Part shown: one piece after another, positions 33,494 to 44,201 of the stretch
How positions within the stretch are numbered: the stretch's first letter is position 1
How the letters are laid out: the number at the start of each line of letters is the position of its first letter
Assembly: GCA_902651635.1 (NCBI GenBank)
Contig: CACRSC010000003.1
Location: 33,113 to 97,112 of the forward strand
Reading direction: 5' to 3'
From: Mastigamoeba balamuthi
Taxonomy: Eukaryota; Evosea; Mastigamoebida; Mastigamoebidae
Length of the DNA stretch: 64,000 bases
Translations under genes and position numbers: made by a program
The notes under the pieces: generated by a model
Database searches by the model: none
What the model saw: only the letters and a program-made list of their open reading frames with translations
What the model was told of the DNA's origin: nothing

Positions 33494-34659
33494 TCAGACC
33501 CAATCGCCCTCGTCGGAGCTCTCCGAGAGCCGTCGGGGCGGTCTGACCTCGGGCACTAGCGCCCGGACCGACGGTGTTCTGCCCGCAGCCCACGGGGCGG
33601 ACCCCTGCCCCGTGGTCGGGGCCAGCGGGGCAGCGACCCGCGGCTCGGCGGCGACGGGGGAGCCCCCCGACGCTGCCTTGGTGGCCTGCTTGTTTCTGCG
33701 CTGGCGCCACCGTCGCACAAGGACGGCAGCCACGATGGCAGCGATCGCGACGAGCGCCACGCAGCCCACGGACGCGCCCACAGCGATGGGCACTACGGAG
33801 CTCTTGGGTTTGCTCGCGTGGAGCGCAGAGACGGACGAGGACGAGGAGGCGGCAACGGGCGGGGGCATCGGCTGTGCAGAGGCCGAGTACGCCGAGGTGG
33901 ATTCGGCACTCCGTGAACCTCTCGCATCGCTCTCCTCGGGTTGCGAAGGCGATGTCGCTGATGATGCCGTTGAAGACGACGACGACGACATTGACGAGTT
34001 GGACGTGGAGCTGTGGACCTCCGACGACTGTTCGGAGCTGCCTCCTGTGCTCGAATCCACGGAAGCCGCATAGCTTGACGACTTCTCAGAGGACACGTCC
34101 GACGACGACGACGACGATGACGGCACGTGCTCGGACGACGGCGGCGGGTCGTAGCGCAGCAGGAGATGCGTCCTGTCGCACACGGACACCACGTCGTCGG
34201 CAGAGCACCAGGCGCCGTACGACAGCGTGGCGCCGTGCTCCGGCAACGTCATCGTGGCGCCCCACACGCTTCTGTGCTCGCTGGTGGCCCCCGCGGACGT
34301 GCCCTGACCGCGGTACTTCAGGGCCAGACTGCCCATGACCTCGTGGCCATCGGACAGCCGGTACGCCACCGTACACGAAGTGTACGAGCGGTTCTCGAGG
34401 GTGGTCTGAGAAACGCGGGGGGTGAGCGGGGTCAGTTAAGTCGGGGTTTCTGACGGTTTCGGCTCGGGGGCTGCAGGAGCGAGTGCACCTCAATGGCGAA
34501 GTCGACGGTTGGCGAGGCCTGCACGACGTTGGGGAGGCCGTCGTCACGGGCACACCGGGACGTGCTCGCGGCAACGGGCGTGAGGAAGGCCATGGTGGAT
34601 GCTGCGGAGGCCACCGCGGCGAGGCCGAGCAGCAGGGGGAACAAACCGCCTACTGTCAT
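33494..34659 (-). CDS. Type I membrane protein with Ser-rich stalk
   Basis: The ATG at 34659 starts signal peptide MTVGGLFPLLLGLAAVASA. One intron (about 34490-34410) separates the N-terminal exon from the main exon, which begins around LENRSYTSCTVAYRLSDG. The ectodomain (about 130 residues, with Cys at TSCT, AWCSADD and SVCDRTH) is followed by a roughly 100-residue stalk dominated by Ser, probably O-glycosylated. A single TM follows (SVVPIAVGASVGCVALVAIA) and then a basic cytosolic tail starting RRWRQRRNK and ending EGDWV. The gene is divergent from the small gene at 35065. The ectodomain family is not recognised; adhesion or receptor roles are possible. Confidence 0.7.
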
Positions 34660-34961
34660 GACAGCGCAGGACAAAAAAAACCAAAATCGCCGCGAAAAAG
34701 GGAAAAATGCTGTGTCAGGCGGTGCGAATCTCGGCTTGGCTTGAGGCACCACCAGGCCACACCCCAGGAGCATCCTGCGACACGGCGAAGAACGGCGCCT
34801 CCAGCGCCTCTGTCCTCCGCCTCCTGGCGAAGAGGAACTCGGGCGACAATACCATTTCCCTTGAAATTCGCCAGCCACGCCGAGCCCACCGGCGAGAGGT
34901 CGTCCCCAAGAACCCCGACCTCCCTCGCCTGGCCACTCCATCCCCCCTCCCCGCCTCCCAA
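34660..34961. other. Divergent intergenic region
   Basis: Holds the 5' flanks of the Ser-rich membrane protein gene and of the small gene at 35065. An A8 run at 34673-34680 is the only notable feature. Confidence 0.4.
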
Positions 34962-34990
34962 CCGGGGGAGATACGCCCGAATATCAAGGG
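34962..34990 (+). promoter_or_regulatory. Candidate upstream element GGGGGAGATACGCCCGAATATC
   Basis: About 75-100 bp before the start of the small gene at 35065, with the AATATC core shared with other upstream regions. Confidence 0.35.
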
Positions 34991-35064
34991 TCACTTTTTT
35001 TCTGCTGCAGATTCCCCGGGGCAGATTTTTCACCGCCGGCGGTGGCGCACGCACCCGCACGCAC

Positions 35065-35520
35065 ATGGGAGCGACCCCTCCGCAGCTGCAGAGCGGCTAC
35101 AGCATCTCGTGGAGCCCCAGCGCCCGGTACCCGCGCCACCCGTGGCTCGTCGACGCGGACATCCGCGTGGCGCACGGCGGGCGCGTGTACACAGTGCAGC
35201 GCGGGTTCCGGCTGCCCCACGACTCGGCCGTCGCCTGCAGGCCCGACAGGCCCGGGCTCCTGCTGCGCGAGTGGCTCTACGCGACGCACGGGCAGGCCGA
35301 CGGGGCGCAGTGCGGGCGGGAGGAGGCCGAGGGAGCCGCGGGGCTGCAGGGCGCGCGGGGAGACGAGGGGGAGTGGCGCAGGGCGTTCAGGGACGCCGAG
35401 GCGCTGGGGGGCACGGCGTGGTGGCGCACGCTCCCGATGCACGCGTGGCCGGTGGCGGCAACGCAGTCGTCGGCCCTCAGCCTGCTGAGGTCGCCGCCGC
35501 CCGACGAGAAAATTATCTAG
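35065..35520 (+). CDS. Small hypothetical protein (151 aa)
   Basis: Single-exon frame from ATG 35065 to TAG 35520. It begins MGATPPQLQSGYSISW and is rich in Arg, Gly, Ala and Trp (PRHPWLVDADIRV; GTAWWRTLPMHAWPV). No signal peptide, TM segment or known motif was seen. High GC makes chance frames of this length possible, but the start lies 75-100 bp after a candidate upstream element, codon use resembles its neighbours, and no better frame overlaps it. Function unknown. Confidence 0.5.
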   Translation: MGATPPQLQSGYSISWSPSARYPRHPWLVDADIRVAHGGRVYTVQRGFRLPHDSAVACRPDRPGLLLREWLYATHGQADGAQCGREEAEGAAGLQGARGDEGEWRRAFRDAEALGGTAWWRTLPMHAWPVAATQSSALSLLRSPPPDEKII

Positions 35521-35730
35521 ATTCTGGGACACCACAAAAATCTGCACCGAAATATCCTAAACAAAACAGCGACGGGGCCCGAGTTTGCTTATTCAGCAGG
35601 TCGCCGTTGGGGCTTCTGGAGCTCGTTTTGCGCCAAACCGGGGACACTGCACGTAGGCGTAGAATGAAAATGCGACCAGTCGGGCCATGGACCAATGGCG
35701 TGTCCCGATTTGGATTGCCGGCCCGCACCG

Positions 35731-35763
35731 CTGATATCCGAGAATATCTTGCCGCTGATATTC
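35731..35763 (+). promoter_or_regulatory. Candidate upstream element with three GATATTC/GATATCC cores
   Basis: CTGATATCC, AGAATATCTT and CTGATATTC occur within 33 bp, ending 37 bp before the PP2C-like start codon. This is the densest example of the motif in the window. Confidence 0.45.
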
Positions 35764-35799
35764 AGTTCACAATACTGCCCTCCGTTTTCGTCGATTGCC

Positions 35800-37999
35800 A
35801 TGTGGAAGCGCTCGCTCAAGAAAGGGCCCTACGGCAAGCTCGCCGAAGGCACGCTCCCGTCCTCCCCCACTCCCCCCTCCCCGCAGCATTTTTGCGGGTC
35901 GGTTTTTCGCCGGTTTGCACACGCGTTTTATTTCCTTTCCGACAGCGCCTCTGAACGAGAAGCGGGTCCGCTGGACCACGTGGCCCGGGTGCAGGGGTGT
36001 TTGGGGCGCCGTACGTGCAGCTGAAGAACGGGCACCGCGTGGGGCTGGAGGAGTGGGAGCGCTGCAACAGCCTGCGGGACTCGACGTGCGACCTGAGCGA
36101 GGTCTACCTCTCGCCCTCGGCCATCTCCGAGCCCCCGGCGCCCGACGAGGGCAGGTGCAGGTTCCTCGGCAACGCCGCTGCGTCGCTCGTCACCAGCACG
36201 TACCCGAGGTCGCGCAAGACCGTACGATCCTGGGCGCCACACATACCCCAGATTCTCCCGGAGATACGGGAATCGTGATATTATCCGTGGCCGGAGGGGA
36301 GAAGGCCCGGGCTGCGTCCTCTGCCCCCAGCATCGCGGGGTGTGAAGGGCGCTGCCTTCTGTGGGAGTGGGGAGTGTGCAGCGGAGAAAGGGGGGGCGGA
36401 ATCAAGTGATTCGGGCGATCTATGTATGAGCGGATTCTCTTGGTCACCAGCAGGCATTTTCAAATTGCGGGCGGAATCTCTGGCCAGCGCGCTCAACGCG
36501 GTTTGCCAACAGGGCGAGAGGTTCGGTGATCCCATCAGCGACTGCGTGGGGGTCATGCTGTACCCGCACGTCTCTGTGGCCTGCATCGCAGACGGCTGTA
36601 CGCGCTGCGCCCGCCCCGTGCTCTGCAGCAGAGGCCACAGGCACAATTGACTCTGGCCGCTCGGTCCCGCCAGGCGGGTGGGGCATGATCGCCAGGGAGG
36701 CTGCAGGCACCGCCTCGAGCGCCTTCATCGAGCAGATGCAGAGGCCTGCGCGCGACGGCGTGCACGACACGCGCGACCTCTCGCGAGCGCTGCTCGACGC
36801 CATCGCCAACGCGCACCTCAGGGTGGGCCCCTCTGGCGCCACCCGCCTGGCCACTCACGCGAGCTGCTCCTCGCCCCGCAGATCCTCGGGGACGGCAAGG
36901 AGACGTGGAACAAGGGCACGTCGGCCCTGCTGGGCGTGGCCATTGCGCGGCACAAGGAGGCCAAGAACATCAAGACAAAGTACGCGGTCGTCTGCGCCTC
37001 TGTCGGCGGCTGCAGGGCCTTTGTGGTCCACACGTGCAGCGGCTCGGCCATACTCGCAAAGGAGCTCACCGCCACCACGACGCCCTGCATCGCGTGCCTG
37101 GCCCCCGCCTCGTCGTCGTCGGCGTCGTCGTCGTCCACCTCGGCGGCGCCGGGCGGCGGGGTCCGCGTCGCGGGCGTCGGGGGCCGCATCGGGCCCTCGG
37201 AGCTCAACGGCACGCCGGACCTGCGGAACCTCGGGGCGTTCATCACAGAGGCCGAGGAGGGAGACCTCGTGGTGCTCATCACCGACGGCATCGGCGACAA
37301 CCTCGACCCGGAGATCCTCGGCATCACGCCCACCGCGGCGGCCGAGTACGCGGGCTTCCACGGCCCCTCGGTGCCCCCGGAGGGCGCCGCGTGGTCCGCG
37401 CTCGACGTGGCCGCGAGGGAGGCGCTGAAGAGGGCCTACACCGAGTACAAGATGAGCCGACTGCTCGCGGTCTCGGGGTGCGACGTGAAGGTTGTGTGCG
37501 AGAGGCTTGTCGAGCACTGCGAGATGACCGTCACCGCGACGAGGGACTACATGGAGGAGCACCCGGGCACGCGCCAGCCCGAGGACCGCACAAAGTACCC
37601 CGGCAAGATGAGCCACACATCGTGTGTCTGCCTCCGCGTGGGCGGCCTCAGCCACTCGATGCCCGCTGTGCGTCCACCTGGTCCTGCTCTTTCTAGTCCT
37701 AACGCGTGCGGCGAACTCAGTCCAAAGAGGACGACGGCGCTCTTGTCACAAATCTGTCGGGCGTGCTCAGCCCCATAGCCGACCGTGTAGCCAAGAAGCG
37801 TGCGTCGGAAAAGCTGCCGGCCCCAAGCGAACTGTCCCTCGACAGCAAGAGCGTGCCAGCTGCCGCTCCCCAGAGCGCGGTGGCCGCCGCGAGAGGAGCG
37901 CCAGTCGAGCCCACACTCTCCTTCATGCCGAGGACGCTGGTGATCGGCGCAGTCTCGCTGGTCGCGGCGCTGCTGGTGGTGATCGTGTTGCTCTATTGA
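35800..37999 (+). CDS. PP2C-like phosphatase with C-terminal membrane anchor
   Basis: The ATG at 35800 starts MWKRSLKKGPYGKLAE. Exon 1 (35800-35848) probably ends at a GC donor. Following exons give YVQLKNGHRVGLEEWERCNS and the phosphatase core. An intron at about 36597-36674 splits the first metal motif, which reads ACIADG|CGWG after splicing, comparable to DGHGG of PP2C. Further motifs are NKGTSALLGVAIA and LVVLITDGIGDNLDPE, the latter like the DGLWD metal motif. SELNGTPDLRNL and DNLDP mark a protist PP2C-like subfamily. The last exon carries a linker and a terminal hydrophobic helix (LVIGAVSLVAALLVVIVLLY), suggesting tail anchoring. One frame change near 35995 is unresolved: an indel in a G run, or a different exon 1/2 junction. 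Ser/Thr phosphatase activity is inferred. Confidence 0.75.
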
Positions 38000-38082
38000 G
38001 CCCTGTTTGGAACAGTAGGTGTGGACCCACTAATACAGCAACCGCTACTGTACGAAGACGCAACGGTGCTATCTATATCTAT

Positions 38083-39949
38083 CTACTCTGGGTGCACGCG
38101 AGGGACGACTCTGGGGTTTGCACAGCCGATGAAGCTTGCTTTGGCTGTCGGCTTGCGGTCGAAGTAGACCAGGTCGAAACCCCCGTAGTGCTCTGGCGCC
38201 TGCTGCTGGCCCGGCGAGTGCCCCGGGGAGGGGTCTGGTCTCCACAAGTACACCAGATCCAGCGTGTCGTGTAGCAGCGCGCTTTTGAGCCGCCTGTCCT
38301 CGTCGTTCTCCGCGGTCATGGACGGACACGAGTTCACCTCGAGTATCCACGGTTTCATCGCTGAGTCGATAAGGACATCTGCAATCCATCCATACTTAGT
38401 AGCAGAACGAGGGCCTGTGATGGGTTGAAGTGGACGGGGAGAGAGGGATAACCGAACCGTATCCATAGAGCTCGAAACAGTGGCGGTCCTGAATGATCAC
38501 GGGCTGGGCGACCACAAGCGACCGCACGATCGTGGCCTGAATGTCGTCGAACAGGGACGCTGCTGCCTGGGGGCCGTAGGCAGACAAGACGTACTTCCTC
38601 ACGTTTGAGACCTCCCACTTGCATCGCCCCGTGTACGCCTCCGAGTGTTTCTGCGGCAACCGCGAGTCAGAGTGGAGGCAGCGGCAGCGATAGAGTAGAG
38701 AATGCTCTCCCCCCCTTACGTGCCTGTACAGCCACGTTCGTGAGGTGGACGTACGCGTTGCCCACCGTCGCAGAGTCGGTCGAGTAGCGGTAGTGCGAGA
38801 ACCTCGCGAAGCCGCTCCTGTAGATGTACGCCACGAGGGGCGTGTACGAGAGGACGAGGGTGTAGAGCCGCAGGTCGAACTTCTTGCCGCCGATCAGCAG
38901 CGGCCTCTCGATGTAGCGCTGCACGACGTACTCCTCGGCGACCTCCGAGGCGGAGGTGGGCAGGACGCCCTTGCCGCGCAGCAGCGACGCGCGGCGCCAG
39001 GGGGCCACCTGCGAGAGCGTCTGCACGAGGAAGATGCCCTTGCCCTGCGACCCCCCGATGGGCTTCATGATCCACAGCGCCCCCGGCGTCCGTTTGAACT
39101 CCTCCGCGAACAGCGCGTACTCCCTCGGCATGTAGTAACTGTTGCGGGAGTCAATTGATGCAGGGCCTCAGGGGCTGCTGGCTTGTGGGTCTGCCTGCCC
39201 CTCGGCATCCGAATGCGATGCGTTCCTTTCATTCCCTTTGAATTTGGCAGAAATGAAACTGAAATAGTATCTTGGAGAGGCAATTGAATTTGGGGGGCGG
39301 AGGCAAACCTCTGCGGGAGAAAGTCGTAGGCGGCGGGGTCGGGCCTGTTCCCGTGGACGTCGGGCGTGCGGCGCGCGCGCTTGAGGTTCTTCCAGAGGAG
39401 GTCCTTGCGCGAGATCTCGTAGAAGTTGGGGAAGTGGTTGACGCGCTGCCACTCGCGCAGCCGCGGGGCCCCGCCGCTGTTGAACGTCTCGAGCATCCAC
39501 TCCTTGTTCACCCACGCCAGGTCCCAGGGCTCCTCCGACAGCTCCACCCCCAGCTCCGGCACTGCGTGGCTCTCGACTGCAGTTCGCGGCGACCGTGAAG
39601 GAACCGGAATTCAGTGGCATTTTTCGCCGGGGTCCGCGGTTCGAACCCCGCGGGAGGAATCTTTTTGGAACCCACCCTGCGCGGCGACGAATCCGGCCCG
39701 CGACCTGAGGACGCTGGCCACGACGTTGGTGAACGAGGTCAGGTAGCGCGTGGCCGTCGGCGACGCGGGTCTCCCCGACGGGCTCGAAGCGCGTCTCGAG
39801 CGAACCGGTGACGCAGAGGAGGCCGAGGACGACGGGCGGCGCGCGCAGCTCTGGGGGCGCGGGCGCGTCGCTGGGGTGCGGGGCGCGTCCTCGGCGTGAG
39901 GCAGGCGCTCCACGCGGACGCCCGCGGAGCTCACAGGGCGACTGGACAT
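38083..39949 (-). CDS. TTLL1-type tubulin polyglutamylase
   Basis: The ATG at 39949 (MSSRPVSSAGVRVER) opens a low-complexity head ending RYLTSFTNVVASVLRSRAGF. After an intron come WVNKEWMLETFNSGG and the family signature VNHFPNFYEISRKDLLWKNL, where TTLL1 has VNHFPNHYELTRKDL. Then follow LWIMKPIGGSQGKGIFL (ATP-grasp lid/loop), the LLIGGKKFDLRLYTLV block, NAYVHLTNVAVQ, WEVSNVRKYVL, HCFELYGYDVLID and WILEVNSCPSMT with its catalytic Glu/Asn. The length and order fit TTLL1, which adds glutamate chains to alpha/beta tubulin in axonemes and basal bodies. About five exons; the C-terminus after ALLHDTLDLVYLW is extended and lineage-specific. This implies the organism builds a flagellum or uses modified cytoplasmic microtubules. 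Confidence 0.88.
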
Positions 39950-40018
39950 ACGGGGCCACAGAATCTGATCTAAATTGGGACTGGATCTGCTGGATTTGCT
40001 GTTCCATGCGGTGAGACA

Positions 40019-40033
40019 CCGGGAATATCCCGG
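40019..40033 (-). promoter_or_regulatory. Candidate upstream element, perfect palindrome CCGGGAATATCCCGG
   Basis: Centred about 77 bp upstream of the TTLL1 start codon, followed by TTATTCCCG. Same core as elements before other genes. Confidence 0.45.
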
Positions 40034-40899
40034 TGTGTTATTCCCGTATGGCTGATGATACAGGTGCCCTCGTGAGTGACGTCCGAGAGTGAGGAGCAAG
40101 TGAGCAGACCTTAGAGTAGGGGTAAGGGAAAGGAGTAACAGTTTAACTGGTGGAGGCTCATCTGTGGTCCCTACAGCCAACGACAGCCCGGATGTCAATG
40201 TCAGATGCTGACGAGCTCCAGTGTGAGCACCAGGTGCGCAAGGACGAGATGGAGGCCCTGGTCGTGGTTCACGTGGTGGAGATGGGTGAATTGCAAAAAA
40301 GGGACAAGGACAGCGAGAAGAGATCCAAGTAGGAGTGACATAGTCAAGCAAGAGATGATACAGGCATGCCAGATCAGGCAGTATGGAAAGGCAGGGTGAC
40401 AGTAGCAGGGAAGAAAACTATGTCAGAGGACTCTGCTTAATTGTAGTATACTGACTTCTTGTCAAAGCATACAACTGAAATTTCCACCAGCAGTGAGATA
40501 AAATCAGTATTTTCACTATCACCAGGAGTCATAAAGTCAAATAAGCCCAAGGTACATCCTGGGTTGTATTGCTGTGGTTACTCTTCCATGAACATTGGAG
40601 AGGACGACAGAAAGAGGTATTATTTCATTGTACTGTCCCTTGTGGAGGCCTGTAAGACAAATGTGGATGAGAAGGCCAGTGCAAAGTGATAGAAAGATCA
40701 GTGTTAAGAAAATTACAATTAAGGGTAATCTGGTATTTAATGGAACAACCATCAGCAATGCAACATCTTGAACTGGTTGAGTGTAATCCAGATGTTCTGA
40801 AACAATGACCAGATGACTCAGATGCTGATGGTTTGGATAGTGAGTTCTGCTTGTACATGGATCTGTAGACTGGAAGAGAACAGCTCAGGATCAATGTTA

Positions 40900-41602
40900 C
40901 CATATAAAGCAGAACAGTGTTCTTATTATCAGAGCAGTCCAGATCATCCTGTGGTATACAGAAGACGATTCTCATGAGCACATTCAGGATCAACATAATC
41001 ATGTAAAGCAGTATACCAATGAAAAACCAGGGAACTTCACAGACTGCCTGCTGGTGCTATATAAATACATAGGTCTTGTGGTACCAGAGACCAAGATTGA
41101 GTGGGTATTTAGTGCAGGACTGCTTGATAGGCATGTGGCAGAGTATGTGTGTAAGTGTAATTGTGATACCATTAGCATGGCAGTAGCCAAGGCCAAAATT
41201 AAGGTGCTTCGCAGGGCTGAGCAGATCCATTACAGTGATACATGTACAGGATCAGTATCTGCAAACATACAGTGCTACAAGACACAGAAGGCCATAGAAG
41301 AACAGAACAAGTCACACATGTGCTAACAATGTGGACAACTGGAACATCACATGTGGCATAAGTGCCTTATCAGATAAGATCTGAGGACTATGATATCACA
41401 GCATCCACATGAGAGGCAGGAGCAAAGGATAAAAGCCAGCCCATGGGCCAGGTACAGGAGCAATAGGGCTCTGCAGGAAGACATTACTGGAGCAAACAAA
41501 GTCAGATCACATAGTAATAATAATTACAGTGCCAGTGGGAGCAGCTCAGGCCCCCAGGAAGTAGGAGGAAATGAAACCCTGGAACATTCTTATTCCCATT
41601 AA
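40900..41602 (+). pseudogene. Decayed retrotransposon gag-like gene
   Basis: One frame reads on from about 40930 through 41602 with only two stops, at 41324 and around 41375. Before the first stop it resembles a Ty3/gypsy-type gag: ETKIEWVFSAGLLDRHVAEY followed by a short helical stretch (ISMAVAKAKIKVLRRAE). At the first stop a degraded zinc knuckle is recognisable: C, then a TAA codon plus Gln, then CGQLEHHMWHKC, approximating C-x2-C-x4-H-x4/5-C. Downstream is a basic, Ser/Asn-rich tail. The stops and loose knuckle spacing mean it is inactive. No reverse transcriptase was found beside it. Confidence 0.5.
40940..40995 (+). repeat. Internal direct repeat, copy 1
   Basis: Segment around 'atcatcctgtggta' through 'aggatcaac' recurs at 42093-42143 with several substitutions. 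Confidence 0.55.
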
Positions 41603-42092
41603 ATGTCATATCAACTGGGATGCAAGCAGGTTGAAAACTTCTCATGGAAGCAGTATTGATAAGACAAATCATGGGGGATTTGTCTGATCACTTGTACCAA
41701 CACAGTTATCATACCACCTCGTTCCTGTGCAAACATTTAAGTACTGTACTCTGGTTGGAGGGGACCTGTTATGATCATTAAGAACATTGAAGATGTATCT
41801 TTGAAGATCATTATTATACACAAAGACACTGAGTTCATTCAGAAGGATCACCTGCTCACAACTACTAATGTGGTGAACAAAATGAGTTACCTTATTTCAA
41901 TTTATAAGAATTTGTAGGTGTGATGTGGCATCTGATATGGATATGAGCTTCATGCCTGGAGCTTCATGCCTGTTGGTATGCCTGATAGTAGAACACTGTG
42001 TAGCAAGCAGCTTATTAACACAGATGTTTCAATCAAGCTACCAGCTAGAAGAACCAGTTCAGCTGGTAAGAAGAGCAGCCCTCACAGCCTGG

Positions 42093-42143
42093 ATCATCCT
42101 GTGGTACAGGAGATGATTATCATGAACACATCCGGGATCAACT
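42093..42143 (+). repeat. Internal direct repeat, copy 2
   Basis: Diverged second copy of 40940-40995, about 1150 bp downstream, near the right edge of the AT-rich island. Confidence 0.55.
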
Positions 42144-42404
42144 CGAGATTGATAATATTCATTTGTAGCTTTGTGTCACTCGAGTGAAAAATAACACAAA
42201 TGGAGAATAAAGGGACATCACAAATTGCAAATTGTGTGAGCCTCAGGCCCAGTTCTTCACTTGCAAAAGTGGCGAGCCGAAAGCACACACGCCCACAAGA
42301 CCAGCAAAAAGTGTGTGAAGAGGGACACAGGATCATTGCTAGGCTCAACCTCCGCAGAGGTCGCGTGATGAGGGAGCGCGAAAAAGAAGAAACAGCTCGC
42401 TTCC

Positions 42405-43779
42405 TTACTGAGCCTTGTTGGGCTTGTAGCCGGGGAGATACTGCAGGGGGACGGAGATGAGCGGATGGTCAGAAAATGTGTCCAAAATCTAGAATCTGAA
42501 TTGAAATCGGAACTCACCTTCCTCTTCTCCTCCATCTCGCGCTCCATCCACCAGATGCGCCCGCGAGGCACGCCGCCCTTGCGCTTGACCTCCTCGAGGC
42601 ACTCGGAGGCCTGGCGGAACTTGGTCTCGGCGTCGGCCACGGCCGCCTCGACGCGCTGCGTGGCCTCGAGGAACGGCGCGCGGGCCTTCTCGGCCTTCTT
42701 GCACGAGGCCGCCTGGTTGAGCTTGGCGCGCGCCAGGGGCAGAGGGTCCTGCGCCTTGAGCTGCTCGAGCTCGTTCGCGGCCCTGTTCCTCGCGACGGTG
42801 CCCCCGGTCTGCATCTTGCCCTCGAGCTCCGCGATCTGCAGGAGTCGATTTGTGAGATCTGGATCGGGAAATTGGAATTGAGAGGGGAAAGAGGGTGGGC
42901 ACCTTGGACTTGTAGGCGTCCTCCTGGGCCTGGAGCTCGGCGAGCGCTGCCTTGTTCTCCTCGTCGGCCTTCTTGAAGGGGGCCTCGACCTGGCGCTGCT
43001 CCTCGAGGCGGCGCATCACCTCGTCGAGCGCCGCCTGCGCCGCGTCGACCATCGCCTGCGCGGCGTCCATCTCCTCCTGCGCCACGTACCGACGGGGGCC
43101 CGAGTGAGACTCCAGGGGCCACGGGAAGGGTGGTGGCTGAGAGCTGGGGGGGTGCCTTGTTGGAGCCCTGGGGGGCGGTCAGGACGTCGTGCGCGGACTT
43201 GCTGAACGAGAAGATGAGGTACCTGTGCCCCCACGACGCAGTCAGCCAGCCGCCCCGCGTTGCGTTGCGCGTTTCGAAAACCCGAAAACCCGCAACAGCC
43301 AAGCAGGAAAAAACGGTCGCTCGCAGACAGCACGAGGGCAGACGAGCAGACGAGCCTCGACCCACGCAGAGTAAGGGGGAAAGGGTGAGGCGAGCTCACT
43401 CGATGAGGGACATCCTCTTGTTGTTGTCGACGTCGATCTGGCGCAGGCGCTCGCGCAGCTCGATGGCCGTCATCGTCTCCCCGAGGCCCTCCAGGAACTT
43501 GTGCGACCAGAACTGCACGCGAGCACGCTGATCAACACCCCCCCCCGGCACCGCTGCTGGAGCGGGGGAGAGGGGGTGGCCCCGCACCTCGTCGAGGTCG
43601 TGGCCGTTGGTGCGCTCAGGATCGAGGGCGACGAAGCACTCGACGAACTTCCAGATCTTCTCGGCCTGCCCGCCGAACTCGTCCCAGAAGCCGTTGAGGA
43701 ACCAGACAGCCTGGTCCTTGTAGGGCTTGCCGCTGAGCGTGGCGAAGTCCGCCTGGTCCTCCTTCAGAACGCGAGACAT
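42405..43779 (-). CDS. EF-hand-like / coiled-coil conserved protein
   Basis: The ATG at 43779 gives MSRVLKEDQADFATLSG. Exons join in phase: DLDE|FWSHKFLEGLGETMTAIELR, then an EF-hand-like loop (RQIDVDNNKRMSLIEYLIF), then GSNK|EEMDAAQAMVDAAQ, DAYKSK|IAELEGKMQ, EEKRK|YLPGYKPNKAQ and stop. The third intron (43155-43077) begins with GC, not GT. The middle and C-terminal parts are long heptad-type coiled coil with many Ala, Glu, Lys and Arg. The N-terminal block (Trp-rich, LNGFWDE, DPERTNGHDLDE) plus the EF-like loop occurs in conserved proteins of amoebae and other protists that have no established function. Calcium binding is possible but only one loop is clear. About 300 residues. Confidence 0.78.
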
Positions 43780-44004
43780 GTTATCCACAACTGCCTTTGT
43801 ACAAACAACGAACAAAAATATGAATCTCAGCGCAAAGAATATTTGTTGTGACGCGAGTTACTGTTGGCGGCACTGACGTGCGAGAATCGGAATATAAAGT
43901 GTTATGCTTACCACATTTATTTATGAACCCCGGACATGCTCCCACACAGAACTGTCGGCCTCGGACCGCAGGACGTTTTAATTTGCAGAAATGAAGGTAC
44001 AGAT

Positions 44005-44077
44005 GAGGGCGTAGCACAACGGTAGCTGCGGCTGACTCCAGATCAGCAGGTTGGGGGTTCAAGTCCCTTCGTCCTCA
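44005..44077 (+). tRNA. tRNA-Trp (CCA), intronless
   Basis: The 73-nt sequence folds as a tRNA. Acceptor GAGGGCG pairs with CGTCCTC (one G-U), discriminator A. Anticodon stem GCTGA/TCAGC with loop CTCCAGA, anticodon CCA. T arm GGGGG-TTCAAGT-CCCTT with a G-U pair. The D arm is short but plausible (AGC/GCT around ACAACGGTA). It lies between two protein genes in a small AT-richer spacer. Confidence 0.9.
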
Positions 44078-44201
44078 AATCTTTTTTCAACCCAGACAAC
44101 ACTGATTCCGAAATAGTCAAGTGTTATTTTGGTGTTGGTGTTGTGCTTATTCACATGCTGGGTGTATGCGAGCAGAAGGCACCAGTCGCCCTGTGTGCTG
44201 G

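Larger units (their letters stand above)
40034..42404. other. Second AT-rich island
   Basis: Composition changes abruptly to AT-rich between the TTLL1 promoter and about 42250, then returns to GC-rich. Contains gag-like coding remnants and an internal direct repeat (separate entries). No intact gene and no obvious LTR pair. The last part, up to the EF-hand gene stop, is ordinary spacer. Confidence 0.6.

Noticed and set aside
39634-39653. tRNA T-arm-like ccgcggttcgaaccccgcgg
   Set aside because: No acceptor, D or anticodon arm fits on either strand. It lies in a TTLL1 intron and is simply a local palindrome.
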